A DNA stretch of 64,000 nucleotides from Acanthococcus lagerstroemiae (Eukaryota; Arthropoda; Insecta; Hemiptera; Eriococcidae). The notes beneath the pieces are model-generated. The model was not told where the DNA came from, searched no databases, and worked only from the letters and a program-made list of their open reading frames with translations. A program made the position numbers and the translations under genes. Below, one piece after another: positions 56,801-64,000 of the stretch (position 1 is its first letter; every line of letters begins with the position of its first letter). Location of the stretch: positions 19,339,626 to 19,403,625 of the forward strand of contig CM063110.1 in assembly GCA_031841125.1 (NCBI GenBank), written 5' to 3'.

Positions 56801-59348
56801 TCTGGAAAAACGTTTGACAGCGCCTGGGTCATTCTACCGTCACTGAGAATATTTTGTTACCAGTAAATTTTGAACCTTAACTTTCGATTTTTTTATTTTA
56901 TTATTTATTTATTTATTATTGCTTTTTGAGGGAGGGAGGAGGTATTTTGGGTTACATGATAACATCCGCAGCAAATTCCACCAATCCTATTCATCAGACA
57001 GGACAGTTACCGTCTTTTGAATGGAAAAAACATACGGAGGTGTCTATCATCGTGGATGCTACCGTCTTGTCTTAGTACCTGTTACGTATGTTTTTTTAAA
57101 TTTTTGTTTCAAGTTGAGTTTTGCCAATTAAGTTTTTTCATTGGGAGGGGGGGGGGGTGTCTCGGAGAACAGAATAACATCTGCAGCAAGTTCCACAATC
57201 CTATTCATCGGACAGAACATAATTACCGTATTCTGAATGGAGAAAGCATACAGAAGTGCCCATTGTTGTGGATGTTACAATCTTGTCTCAATACCTGTTA
57301 TGTTTTTTTAAATTTTTGTTTCAAGTTGTTTTTATTGTTATCCAGAAGTATTGGGAGTATATGATGAGAGGGCAGATCCCAACTGAGTCCCAACGTGTAC
57401 AATTGAGTCTGAAGGCGTGGACGAGTTGAGCCCCTAAGGTTTCCAGGTCGGAGGCAAATTGAGTCTCCTTGGATATGCTGATGGAGTCCCAATGCTAGTA
57501 CAAATTGAATCCCACTAGAAACCAGGGACGTACCGAAGAGTTTTTCCTTGGGTGGAGGAGGGGGGGGCGGTAAAAATTGTGAAAGTCTCAACTGACTCAA
57601 CTTAGATTTCCTATTCAATTCAATTCAAAATTCAATTCAGCCTTTAATCACCATAAGTGAACATGATATTTATGTGCACAATTGGTTGGAACGCCCGCGA
57701 AACGAGACCCCCCGACGAACGATACCTTTCCACATTCTATAGACTATAAACAATATTTTTGAGTCCATCTGTATCAGTCCCTCGGCAGCGTTCAGGTATC
57801 ACCGGCGCGACCCAATCCATCATGCGCCCATCCTTGGGCATAAGCTCAGAAGGGATAGCGTCGAGTTCTATTATCAGGGTTTTCAGTCAATGTGGTCAGT
57901 CTTTGGTACACAGTACATTTTGGGGGGGAAATGAGTTATTGGTATCATTGGAAAGGAAATTTCACGCTCTATCATGTGCAACACTGCATGTTGATGCTGG
58001 CAAAACACAAGACTGATAGAATTACAAGGTTGGCCCACTTGGGTAGGCAACCCGTAACAATTCTTCCCGTCTCGCCCGCACCGAGATTCACTTCATAAGA
58101 AAGTAATGGGAGAGGGCTCTTCTTTTTTTTTAACGGTAGCCAATTGAATGTTGTGTGTGGTAAAAATAATAGAAAAATATGTTGAGGACATCAATTATGG
58201 GTAAAAATTGAAAAAAACTGTATTCCTGTAGACGGCCAGTGTGAGTTTCAGCACAGTGACGTCATTGACATGTTTGCGCCTGGTGGGCAAAACATTCGCT
58301 TTATGTGAGCATGATGTCATGATTTCGTAACACAGGAGTGATAGGCTATTGAAAACTTCTTCTCCCTCTTCTATCAATTTCAATAAAATGTATAGGTATG
58401 TAGCACTATTTTTCTTTCAGGTGTCGATTTGTGCCGCATACATTTTTCAGCATAACATGTGGCAATATTAGGTTCGGATCCCTGAACACAATTCAGGTGC
58501 CAAATTGTAGTCATTAGCTCATGTGGTAGCACAATTTTCAAAAATTCTCTGCAAAAGAAATTCGTAAAGCTGTTTTGTCCGTAGTTCTGGATATCAATGC
58601 TTAGATACATATGTCTATTGTCGTGGACAAAAGTCTTTTCTAAGTTTGCTCTCAACTAGAGCCCTAGAACCCGCCCATTCAAGCATTACCTCAGAGACGT
58701 CAGGGAGGCTGTTAGGGCTGTTTTAGCCCTTTTCCTTTCTTGCCGAAAAACCGGCCTAGGTCGAAATGTAGCGAGTTGCGACGTGGGCTCGAATCCGGGA
58801 CCTCCGAATTTCGAGACCAGCGTGTTATCCACTCGGCCAACCAGACCCTTCGTGGACAAACGTCGTCCCTCTCTCTAAATTTTAATGCTCCTGCTCTGTA
58901 AACGTATTTAATATTCTCTACTACTTATAAATTAAGTTGTTTTTTTGGGGCGGGAGGGGGTCTAACAAACAAAGGAATTCCGCAGTAATATTCTTAGCTT
59001 CTGGGAGAAAAGCCCGTCTGTGGCTGAGTAATTCGTAATCATTTAGTCATGTTTACCATTAAATCAATAGTTGGTACCTATGATTAATGTATGTAATACT
59101 AACCCAGATCTTTGTTGCAATATGGTACGTAACGATCACCTTTGATCTGAGACGTCATGAGGAAAATGCAGCACTTAGCCACCACACCACAGCCGAGGAC
59201 AATGACGAATGTCATAATGTAGGTCAGAATTTTTAGGATCTTGACGGTGAACTCCAGACACTTTTGACTCTCCATCGACCCGCTGTCTCGCTTTGGAGGT
59301 AAGTCTCTGAATACGTCCCATCCTTTTGTTTCGTGGATGGTTCTTTGA
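38855..59348 (-). CDS. CHS1: Chitin synthase 1 (CHS1, epidermal type)
   Basis: Membrane enzyme polymerising UDP-GlcNAc into chitin for cuticle and trachea. Minus-strand coding exons: 59104-59348, 55245-55538, 54937-55167, 54656-54855, 54413-54560, 54038-54240, 53774-53962, 53175-53439, 52836-53098, 52317-52527, 51519-51719, 51176-51402, 47634-47801, 47245-47550, 46898-47151, 46623-46768, 46362-46522, one of 45027-45203 or 44683-44859, 40102-40266, 39632-39890, 39134-39304, 38855-39003. Every junction keeps the frame at GT/AG; they total about 1543 residues. Exons 1-7 hold the N-terminal membrane segments (e.g. YLFISIWKIICFFCCMVLF). Catalytic region: CATMWHET (exon 8), TLDGDIDF (10), GPMAWYQ (11), EDRW and QRRRW (12). 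Exons 13-14 hold the five-helix cluster ending TWGTRE; exon 15 has the coiled coil of the CHS1 class (KKELELEKKAEEESKRK). The start codon and roughly 30-50 N-terminal residues are missing: exon 1 opens mid-codon before QRTIHETKGWDVF. HPQEFG replaces the usual HPQEFW, and GPMA the usual GPMV, by memory of the family. Confidence 0.95.
39004..39133 (-). other. CHS1 last intron
   Basis: Short intron between the final two coding exons, donor GTAAAT and acceptor TTTTAG; nothing else is seen. Confidence 0.7.
40267..41344. other. CHS1 intron 18, proximal part
   Basis: AT-rich. A plus-strand frame at 41137-41316 begins MSKILKIIIFLLLFFYSS, signal-peptide-like, but no splice or homologue supports it as a gene. 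Confidence 0.3.
41345..41530 (-). repeat. Dispersed repeat, GGGACGTATGGCGATGCACG family, reverse copy in a CHS1 intron
   Basis: Plus strand reads GGACAGCACGCACTGGAAGC and later TTGGCATGCGTGCATTGCCA, the reverse of the copy at 32700-32960 in the same order. Confidence 0.6.
41571..43517. mobile_element. Large inverted-repeat element with internal low-complexity arrays, in a CHS1 intron
   Basis: Left end contains GCGCCCACACTATGACTAAC and GAATGGTGTCGATTGACG; the right end reversed contains GGTGCGTCCACACTACCTCG and GAATGGAGTCGATTGACTTC. Inner copies of the same motif occur near 41870-41990 and 43400-43450. Between them lie two decayed arrays: TTTTGTCATTTTGTT-type units (41990-42425) and AACCGAAACCAAAACC-type units (42430-43110). 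No transposase is seen. Confidence 0.5.
43535..43813 (+). CDS. Candidate internal exon of an unknown opposite-strand gene in a CHS1 intron
   Basis: On the plus strand a polypyrimidine stretch and acceptor TATTTTTATCAG precede, and a strong donor CAG|GTAAGG follows, an open segment of exactly 93 codons. It reads FMRLLLPVPSNQWRIFVTFM, a hydrophobic helix VFLNLICCLLIYFYV, then a charged part with SPRTKYVLQKLLPTPIREPL. Codon use is not low-complexity. It starts 18 bases after the end of the inverted-repeat element at 41571-43517. I recognise no family. It may be part of a nested gene, a captured exon, or chance; the downstream stretch 46170-46290 (plus, FAEVATKLAGFDNRAYSEV) overlaps nothing and could be another piece. 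Confidence 0.35.
44683..44859 (-). CDS. CHS1: CHS1 alternative exon b (mutually exclusive)
   Basis: 177 bases, 59 residues, phase 0 at both ends: ARIAADLIDLRNKCVFAFFM, NALFVLVVFLLQLNKDDLHV and NITYIEETAE. It encodes one of the last membrane helices and the following loop with an NIT glycosylation sequon. It follows exon a downstream and matches it along its whole length, so transcripts use one or the other, as known for insect CHS1. Confidence 0.92.
45027..45203 (-). CDS. CHS1: CHS1 alternative exon a (mutually exclusive)
   Basis: 177 bases, 59 residues, phase 0: ARIAADLKDLRDRCVFSFFM, NALFVVIVFLLQLNKDMLHI and NITYDETTQE. Acceptor TTTTAG, donor GTAAGT. The 167-base spacer to exon b is too short for much else and likely helps enforce exclusive choice. 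Both exons keep the NIT sequon. Confidence 0.93.
45204..46361. other. CHS1 intron 17 with two dispersed-repeat copies (45930-46085)
   Basis: Intron between exon 17 and alternative exon a. Two adjacent copies of the GGGACGTATGGCGATGCACG repeat start near 45935 and 46047; the first has GGAACGTATGGCAATGCACG. A long A run lies at 45637-45651. Confidence 0.5.
47802..48907. other. CHS1 intron 12, distal part, with an unassigned coding relic at 48194-48442
   Basis: The plus strand is open at 48194-48442, reading MPLLDASKVSNYFIDEVVST and KFELLDCLTETYFRVPWDAK. It resembles transposon-derived sequence and lies outside the element at 48908-50288; its origin is unresolved. A C run lies at 48155-48172. 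Confidence 0.4.
48908..50288 (+). mobile_element. hAT-like transposon relic with transposase C-terminal coding remains, in a CHS1 intron
   Basis: The left end CGAGGTGGCCACTTTTCTGG and right end AGTGGCCCCCCTG are inverted; sub-terminal AAGTCAGGGAATTTT words lie at both sides, as in the MITE at 10443-10814. Flanks share GAAATAA or AAATAA. Inside on the plus strand are open pieces EPQFRKDCRDAFIDFCALLK (49081-49338), then VLILSYGNAFAERGFSVNNE at 49460-49530 and VGQRQAYDALMYHGGVLNIN with a Lys/Glu-rich tail (49555-49836). The NAFAERGFS block resembles the hAT dimerisation motif. Stops break the frame. Confidence 0.7.
50289..51175. other. CHS1 intron 12, proximal part
   Basis: No gene or complete element recognised. 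GACTTAAGCCACTTTGGAAG and similar words recur four times between 50398 and 50850 in both sense-like contexts (CCACTTTGGAAGAGCAAAA, CACTTTGGAAGAGAAAAG), suggesting a decayed tandem repeat. Confidence 0.35.
51780..52260. mobile_element. Foldback MITE with about 80-base terminal inverted repeats in a CHS1 intron
   Basis: Left arm (51780-51862) and right arm (52170-52255) pair almost throughout; shared words are TGTATGTAGGGTG, CCAATTCACAATTTCTTCCT and CGCTTTCGGCTGTTATGCCA. The 300-base middle is GC-richer. ATGGATTATAAT occurs just before the left arm (51768-51779) and again 30 bases beyond the right arm (52286), so the target duplication is unclear. It lies in the 597-base intron between exons 10 and 11. 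Confidence 0.7.
52528..52835 (-). other. CHS1 intron between exons 9 and 10
   Basis: Ordinary intron of 308 bases; nothing else seen. Confidence 0.6.
53440..53773 (-). other. CHS1 intron between exons 7 and 8
   Basis: Ordinary intron of 334 bases; nothing else seen. Confidence 0.6.
56225..56305. repeat. Fragment of the foldback family seen at 1204-1331
   Basis: Reads CCCTCAAAAACGTTTTACCA and CTCAAGTGAAAAAGGCACTT, close to 1298-1355. Only one arm and its flank are recognised. Confidence 0.5.
56950..57350. repeat. Tandem duplication, units of about 213 bases
   Basis: Both units contain CAATCCTATTCATC, GAATGGA, GTGGATG and TTTTTTTAAATTTTTGTTTC in the same order. A G run (57149-57158) lies at the junction. 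Confidence 0.7.
57525..57612. mobile_element. GGGACGTACCG-family copy, left end only
   Basis: AGGGACGTACCGAAGAGTTT, a G run and GTGAAAGTCTCAACTGACTC match 571-650. The rest of the element is missing. Confidence 0.6.
57613..58621. other. CHS1 intron 1, segment without recognised content
   Basis: No repeat or exon recognised. Confidence 0.3.
58632..58850 (-). mobile_element. tRNA-derived SINE with perfect 10-bp target-site duplication
   Basis: CGTGGACAAA is duplicated exactly at 58622-58631 and 58851-58860. On the minus strand the 5' end is tRNA-like: GGTCTGGTTGGCCGAGTGGA with an A-box-like TGGCCGAGTGG, then TCGGAGGTCCCGGATTCGAG with a near-consensus B box. No A tail is visible at the other end. 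Length is 219 bases. It is a different family from the 426-base SINE at 3489-3914. Confidence 0.8.
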
Positions 59349-59394
59349 CTGAAACATAGAAAACAAGAATGATCAAATGGCATGTACAAACTTG

Positions 59395-60325
59395 AGTGGT
59401 GGATGCATTTTCAGAATAGCTGATAGTAGGCAACACTAATAGGTAATAGCCGACAAGTTCAGCAGTGTGTGGGCAATCAAATACACCCAGATACCTGGTG
59501 TGAAATGTCAGTTTAGAGAGTGAGCATACGAGTTCTCTGATTCCTCTACTCTGATTTTGATTCTGGAACCACTGGCTGACTTTCAATTTATGGATTAAGT
59601 ATAAATTTTGGATAAAGCACATGTACGGGAATACGTTACATGAATGTTATAGAAGAGTATGGCGCTGAAGTGGCTCGCGAAAATTAGATGCTGCAGTGAT
59701 CTCTGTCCGCCCTGTTTGAGTAGTAATACGAGTATATAGCGGATACATTTTCAGAATAACTGATAGTAGGCAACACTATAATAGGTATTATTAGGTAATA
59801 GCCAGCAAGTTCAGCAAGCAGTGTGTGGGCACTCAAGTATACTCAGACACCTAGTGTGAAATTACAGTTTAGAGCGTGCATGCGTATGTAAGGTTTCCAC
59901 GGATTCCTCCACTCTGATTGTCATTCTGGAAACACTTGCTGAGTTTCAGTTCATGGATTAAGTAAATTTCCTCCTTCATAATGGTACTTGGATGAAGCAC
60001 GTGTACGGAAATATGTCTTACAAATATTATAGAGGAGCATGGCGTGGTTAAGCTAAAGTGGCTCGTGAAAATTAGATGCTGCAGTGATCTCTGTCAGCCC
60101 TGTTTCAGTAGTAATATGTGGTAACTTGAGTGAGCGGATGCATTTTCAGAATAAACTAACAGTAGGCAACATTCACAGCCACCAAACTGAGCATTGTGTG
60201 GGCATACATATGCGGGAATATGTCGCATAAATGTTACAGAAGAACATAGTATGGTTTAGCTAAAGTGGCTCGCGAAAATTAGGTGATGCAGTGATCTCTA
60301 TCGGCCCTGTCTAAACAGTAATACT
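59395..60325. repeat. Tandem repeat, three units of 350-395 bases (last one internally deleted), upstream of CHS1 exon 1
   Basis: Each unit contains CATTTTCAGAATA, AGTAGGCAACA, CAGTGTGTGGGCA or a variant, and GGCTCGCGAAAATTAGATGC or a variant, followed by TGCAGTGATCTCTGTC. Units start near 59395, 59745 and 60140. They lie in the first intron or promoter region of CHS1, just before the first recognised exon. Confidence 0.75.
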
Positions 60326-62344
60326 CGGAGAAGTCGTCGGATATTCCAATACCTCAAACCTCATCACCATGATAACGTATAATGAGAAAGTGATTATCAA
60401 GAATTTGTATATAAGCTCATATATTCCACTCCACAACTCGCGGGTACATTCTTCAAATTGCCGAAATTCTCACACACGAATTGCCAGAGATTCTCGAACG
60501 CAGCCACACGCTGCATCGCAAACCCGAGTAATCTGTCTGGAGTTTTCCAACGGTTCTCCAGCGTGTCGCGCCGGAAATTAATTTATTTTCGCGTTCGCTT
60601 TCTCTTTCCAATTATTTTGTCGTTAATCTGTCCGATGTATTTGGTCTCCCCTCACCATCAGACTGTATCGCCGTATCCACGACAGCATCTATTCAAATCG
60701 CTACAATTAAAATATAGTCTACGAATGACCTTCTTGGTAGAACTATCTTGTAACCACGACTCATAGTCGGTATACTTGTTCATTTTTTATTTTATTTTTC
60801 CTCTTTTTTTCTCTCTTTTTTTTCTGAATACCTCGATTGATACAACGCGCGTATACGTGCACGCCATACTATTTATATATTTGTTCGAGAACGTTAGAGA
60901 AAGTAATATCAAACTTTATTGTAGCGGAATGTTTCACCTACTATACCAATCCAATCCATGGTACTAGATATAAAAACGTTTTACAAAAAGAAGTGTATTA
61001 ATGACTGCGATATTGCCTTTTAAATAATGACTGGCTAATGGTAATGGCCCCGGTGTATAATAATATAACGTAATTGCTGCATTTACACAACCACCAAGGC
61101 GTGCGCCATGCCGTGTGTAAGGATGGCGCGAAAAAATGCCGCCATATTTCTGTTATTGGAGTACCGGACATGTTGATATACGGGCTCGATTACTGTGTAG
61201 CGGTTTGGGGTCTGTGCGGCTGTGTTCGTGGGTCTAGTTACCACTGGTTTGTGTTTCAACATTGTTACACATATGTGTGTATACACTGAAACATTAATCA
61301 CGGCAACAACTTAACCGAGTGATCTATCTGAAAATGGCCTCCAACAAGGTGCTCCTGCAGAGGCGGTTACCAGTAATGCATAATGATATCGTACCTAATT
61401 AACCTATGGTTGGGCCCAGAACCCCTGCCTGCTGTGTTTCCTATAATGTTTTCGAGCTTCCATTTACTAATTTCGCATCTACGTTTTCATTATAGCCCAA
61501 CAGCATCACAGAAGCTCAGCGCTCAGATAACTGCGAGGATTATACGTATATTTGTATGATTTAAATTGCATTCTGGATCCCCTGCCCGCCACATGTTTTT
61601 ATTGAAGCGAAGTTTCTTTACAGAGGAAAAATGAACCGAAAGCGAACGCGAAAACATGCAACGGAAGTGACGTAGTAACGCTCCACCCACAATTAGTGAG
61701 TGAAAGAGGGGAGAAAAAGAGAGAGAGAGAGAGAGCGCGCATATGTGAAACCAGACTGCTTTCCCTCCACACCTCCGTTAACAGTTTTCTGTCAGATAAC
61801 ATTCAGTACACGTTTTTTATTTTATTTTATTATTGACTCCAAATAGATGTATTAAAAAAAACTTAATTAGTGCATATCCACGACTAACACGATAGTGTTC
61901 ACACCCCCCCCCCCCATGTAAGTCGCCACCCATTCCATCCATCGTAGGGCATAAGCCTCCGCAACCCCCTTCCAGTATTTTCTTGTGCTAGCTGTGGTCC
62001 TTCATCTGAGCCCCATATAACCTAAAATCTCATCACACCAATTGAAACGGCCTCAGCACGAGTCACCTACTCAGTGAGTGCCACGAATGTGAACACACAA
62101 ATAAACAATAAACCACTTGGTGGCAAGGTCGCCTCCTTACCTTTTCCTGTCCAGTGGTATCCAAAAAGTACTCTTTAGGTATCCAGAAGCAAATTAGTGA
62201 TTTAATTAATTATTAATTACAGAACTACGTAGTAGAAAAATACGTTTAAGGTCAATTTATGATTTAAAAGAGAAAAAAAGAAAAAGAAAAAAAAAAGTTA
62301 AAATTCTAATGACAGTAATCAAATTTGGCGATACTTTTAAAAAC
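60326..62344. other. Upstream of CHS1; no gene recognised
   Basis: The missing first CHS1 exon should lie here or beyond the window but was not found. A GA run is at 61718-61732 and a C run at 61902-61914. Open frames are short and unrecognised. Confidence 0.35.
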
Positions 62345-62790
62345 ATTGGATGGTGTGGTGGGACGTATGGCGATGCACGCATGCCAAAGTGGCCCCTATG
62401 ACACTGCACCCCCAGCACCGGAAACTACCCTTTCGGGCATCGAATCAGTGCCGAGGGGAATCACTGTTGGGACTCCTATACAGTGAACACATACGGAGGT
62501 TGAAGTGGGATTGGGCAAGGCACGTCGCAAAAACAAAAGACGAAAGATGGTCTTATAAAGTGACTTTTGGGCAGCCCTACCGGAAAAGGAGAAAAGGAAG
62601 GCAGAAATTAAAGTGGAGGGACGATTTCGATAAGTTCTTAAAAAATATATTATACCACAGAGTGGCTTGGCACAAAATCGAGTGGAAACGGTTGATGGAG
62701 GCCTTCGTACATAAACTGGGCCGGGGTAGAGTTTGACATTATAGAAATAATGTAAACCGGGCCCGGGGGAAAATCTGCAGGCCTACACTG
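62345..62790 (+). pseudogene. Dispersed repeat followed by RTE-type LINE coding tail
   Basis: The repeat core GGGACGTATGGCGATGCACG opens the copy. From about 62495 the plus strand reads RLKWDWARHVAKTKDERWSY, KVTFGQPYRKRRKGRQKLKW and RDDFDKFLKN, the C-terminal region of RTE-like reverse transcriptases. It shows that the repeat and the LINE tail can be contiguous. Confidence 0.65.
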
Positions 62791-62839
62791 GCATATTGTC
62801 TATTCGATAATTATAATTTCTGTAACTCTGCGGGCCCTC

Positions 62840-63190
62840 TAAAAAAACTGAGGCCTGGGGGGGGAAAGTACTCCCCTTCTCGGCGGCCCTCGTCAAAGCA
62901 AGCAAAAGAAAACTTTGGATTGACTTATTGAATTTTTCCAACTGATGCTGACTCAACTCAAAATTCCCAAGTATAAAAGAAAAAGAAAACCTTTTGACTT
63001 GTTGGATTTTTCCAACTTCTCAACTCAATTCCCAAGTGTCAAAGCAAGCAAAAATAAAATAAAGAACTTTTGATTTGTTGGACTTTTCCAACTCCGCCTG
63101 ACTGAAATAATAAATTTTTCCAACTGCTGAGTGAAAAATTCCTACTGGAGGGATAAGTTGCCCGCTACCCCCTCCCCCATCGGTACGTAG
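62840..63190. mobile_element. GGGACGTACCG-family copy with three internal units
   Basis: Internal unit words TTGTTGGATTTTTCCAACTT, CTCAACTCAATTCCCAAG and GTCAAAGCAAGCAAAA recur three times with variation. The right end reads CATCGGTACGT. This copy shows the family carries a 70-90 base tandem unit. Confidence 0.6.
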
Positions 63191-63199
63191 CTGTTGTTG

Positions 63200-63715
63200 T
63201 TAGTTCTCTTTTGTTAAGATTTGGTCATTTTTAGTCAATTTTGGTTGGATTTAGTGAGTTTTGATCATGTGTGATTCATATCCTTTATAGTTGAATTTGT
63301 CGAATATAGTCAGATTTGTGTTATTTCTTTCCATCGTGATTAGTTTAAATTATTTTTGGCCTTTTCTAATCTTTTTTTGTGAAACTTTGAAACCTGGTCA
63401 ATAGTCAGCTTTGTTTCTTTTTAATTAGACTTGGTATTTTTTTGTTTAAATAATATTTTAGTTTGCATGTTTTTAATCATTTCTGATTCGATTTGGTTAC
63501 ATTTGGTCAAATTTTGTCATTTTAAGCCAGTTGCAATCAGACTTGGTTACATTTAGTTGAATTTAGTAGTTTTTGATCATTCATTCATTTTCAGTCAGAT
63601 TTAGTCAACTAATTAGCTTTCTTGGTTCTTAGTCGGTTTGATTAATTTTGATCATTCGTAGCGTTTTTTGGTCAATCGATTTTGGTCATCTTTGACACTT
63701 TTCAGCATGTTTGGT
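63200..63715. repeat. Degenerate minisatellite of TTTAGTCAATTTTGGTCA-type units
   Basis: Words such as TTGGTCATTTTTAGTCAATT, TTTGGTTACATTTGGTCAA and CATTTTCAGTCAGATTTAGT recur with a spacing near 15-25 bases across 500 bases. Strongly T-biased on the plus strand. Confidence 0.65.
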
Positions 63716-64000
63716 TGAAGTGGAATACACAGCTGGTAGAGAGCAATCAAACTTTGCTCAATTTCTCAACCAAAAAATAAGAAAATGTATTTTTTGGAGG
63801 GAAAAGGAACGCTTTTGTAATACACGAGTATCCGGCCCCAGGCACATTTCTCCTGAATCCGGTTCTGACCGGAGGGTGGGTTACATCAATGTTTTTTAAG
63901 AAAGTAAGATCTACATATGAGGATATGAGGATTCATTCTCCAACCGCCCATCTGAGTTACTGACACTCTCGCAGAACTTTAATTTCGGCAACTGTGGAAG
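63716..64000. other. No gene recognised
   Basis: End of the window; nothing recognisable. Confidence 0.3.

Larger units (their letters stand above)
55539..59103. other. CHS1 intron 1, repeat-rich
   Basis: Holds a degenerate GGAAGC-rich patch (55980-56100), a hairpin-family fragment, an AAGACTC-type patch (56320-56430), a tandem duplication, a GGGACGTACCG-family copy and a SINE, listed separately. No coding exon was found. Confidence 0.6.

Noticed and set aside
58780..58850. Possible functional tRNA gene on the minus strand
   Set aside because: It has tRNA-like boxes but sits inside a 219-base insertion with target-site duplications and does not fold as a full acceptor-closed tRNA by eye, so it is a SINE head.
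61599..61802. Minus-strand frame as the missing CHS1 first exon
   Set aside because: It is low-complexity (GA/CT run derived), lacks the acidic N-terminal pattern of CHS1 and has no matching donor phase.

Overview
The window is animal nuclear DNA, most likely from an insect: genes are split by introns with GT/AG borders, intergenic DNA is AT-rich, and it is crowded with non-LTR retrotransposons, SINEs and small inverted-repeat DNA transposons. The insect assignment rests on a chitin synthase of the epidermal type (CHS1/kkv) with the paired alternative exons known from insect CHS1 genes, and on a nuclear receptor tail matching the NR4A/HR38 family. The order is not decided by the sequence. No bacterial-type operon, CRISPR array or RNA gene was found.

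Layout. 1.8-2.8 kb (+): the last two coding exons of an HR38/NR4A nuclear receptor. 3-16 kb: no gene recognised, but a series of dated insertions (a tRNA-derived SINE, an RTE-type LINE, several hAT-type MITEs, a piggyBac-like MITE, decayed minisatellites). 16.4-24.0 kb and 31.2-33.5 kb (-): two paralogous five-exon genes for small secreted, alanine-rich, cysteine-containing proteins of 282 and 285 residues that I do not recognise; exon phases and three of five exon lengths are identical and the core promoters match. 33.9-37.5 kb: a three-layer transposon nest (LINE inside hAT inside another LINE) whose order is proved by intact target-site duplications. 38.9-59.3 kb (-): chitin synthase CHS1, 22 coding exons in each transcript plus one mutually exclusive duplicate exon; only the short N-terminal exon is not found. 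59.4-64 kb: tandem repeats, an RTE fragment and a minisatellite.

How the parts relate. Chitin synthase makes cuticular chitin at the apical membrane. The two unknown secreted proteins lie just downstream of it on the same strand, 14.5 kb apart; nothing in the sequence proves they act together, although a cuticle or other extracellular structural role would fit secretion and composition. The most noteworthy items are the two-gene secreted family, a possible opposite-strand exon nested in a CHS1 intron, and the number of precisely dated nested mobile elements.
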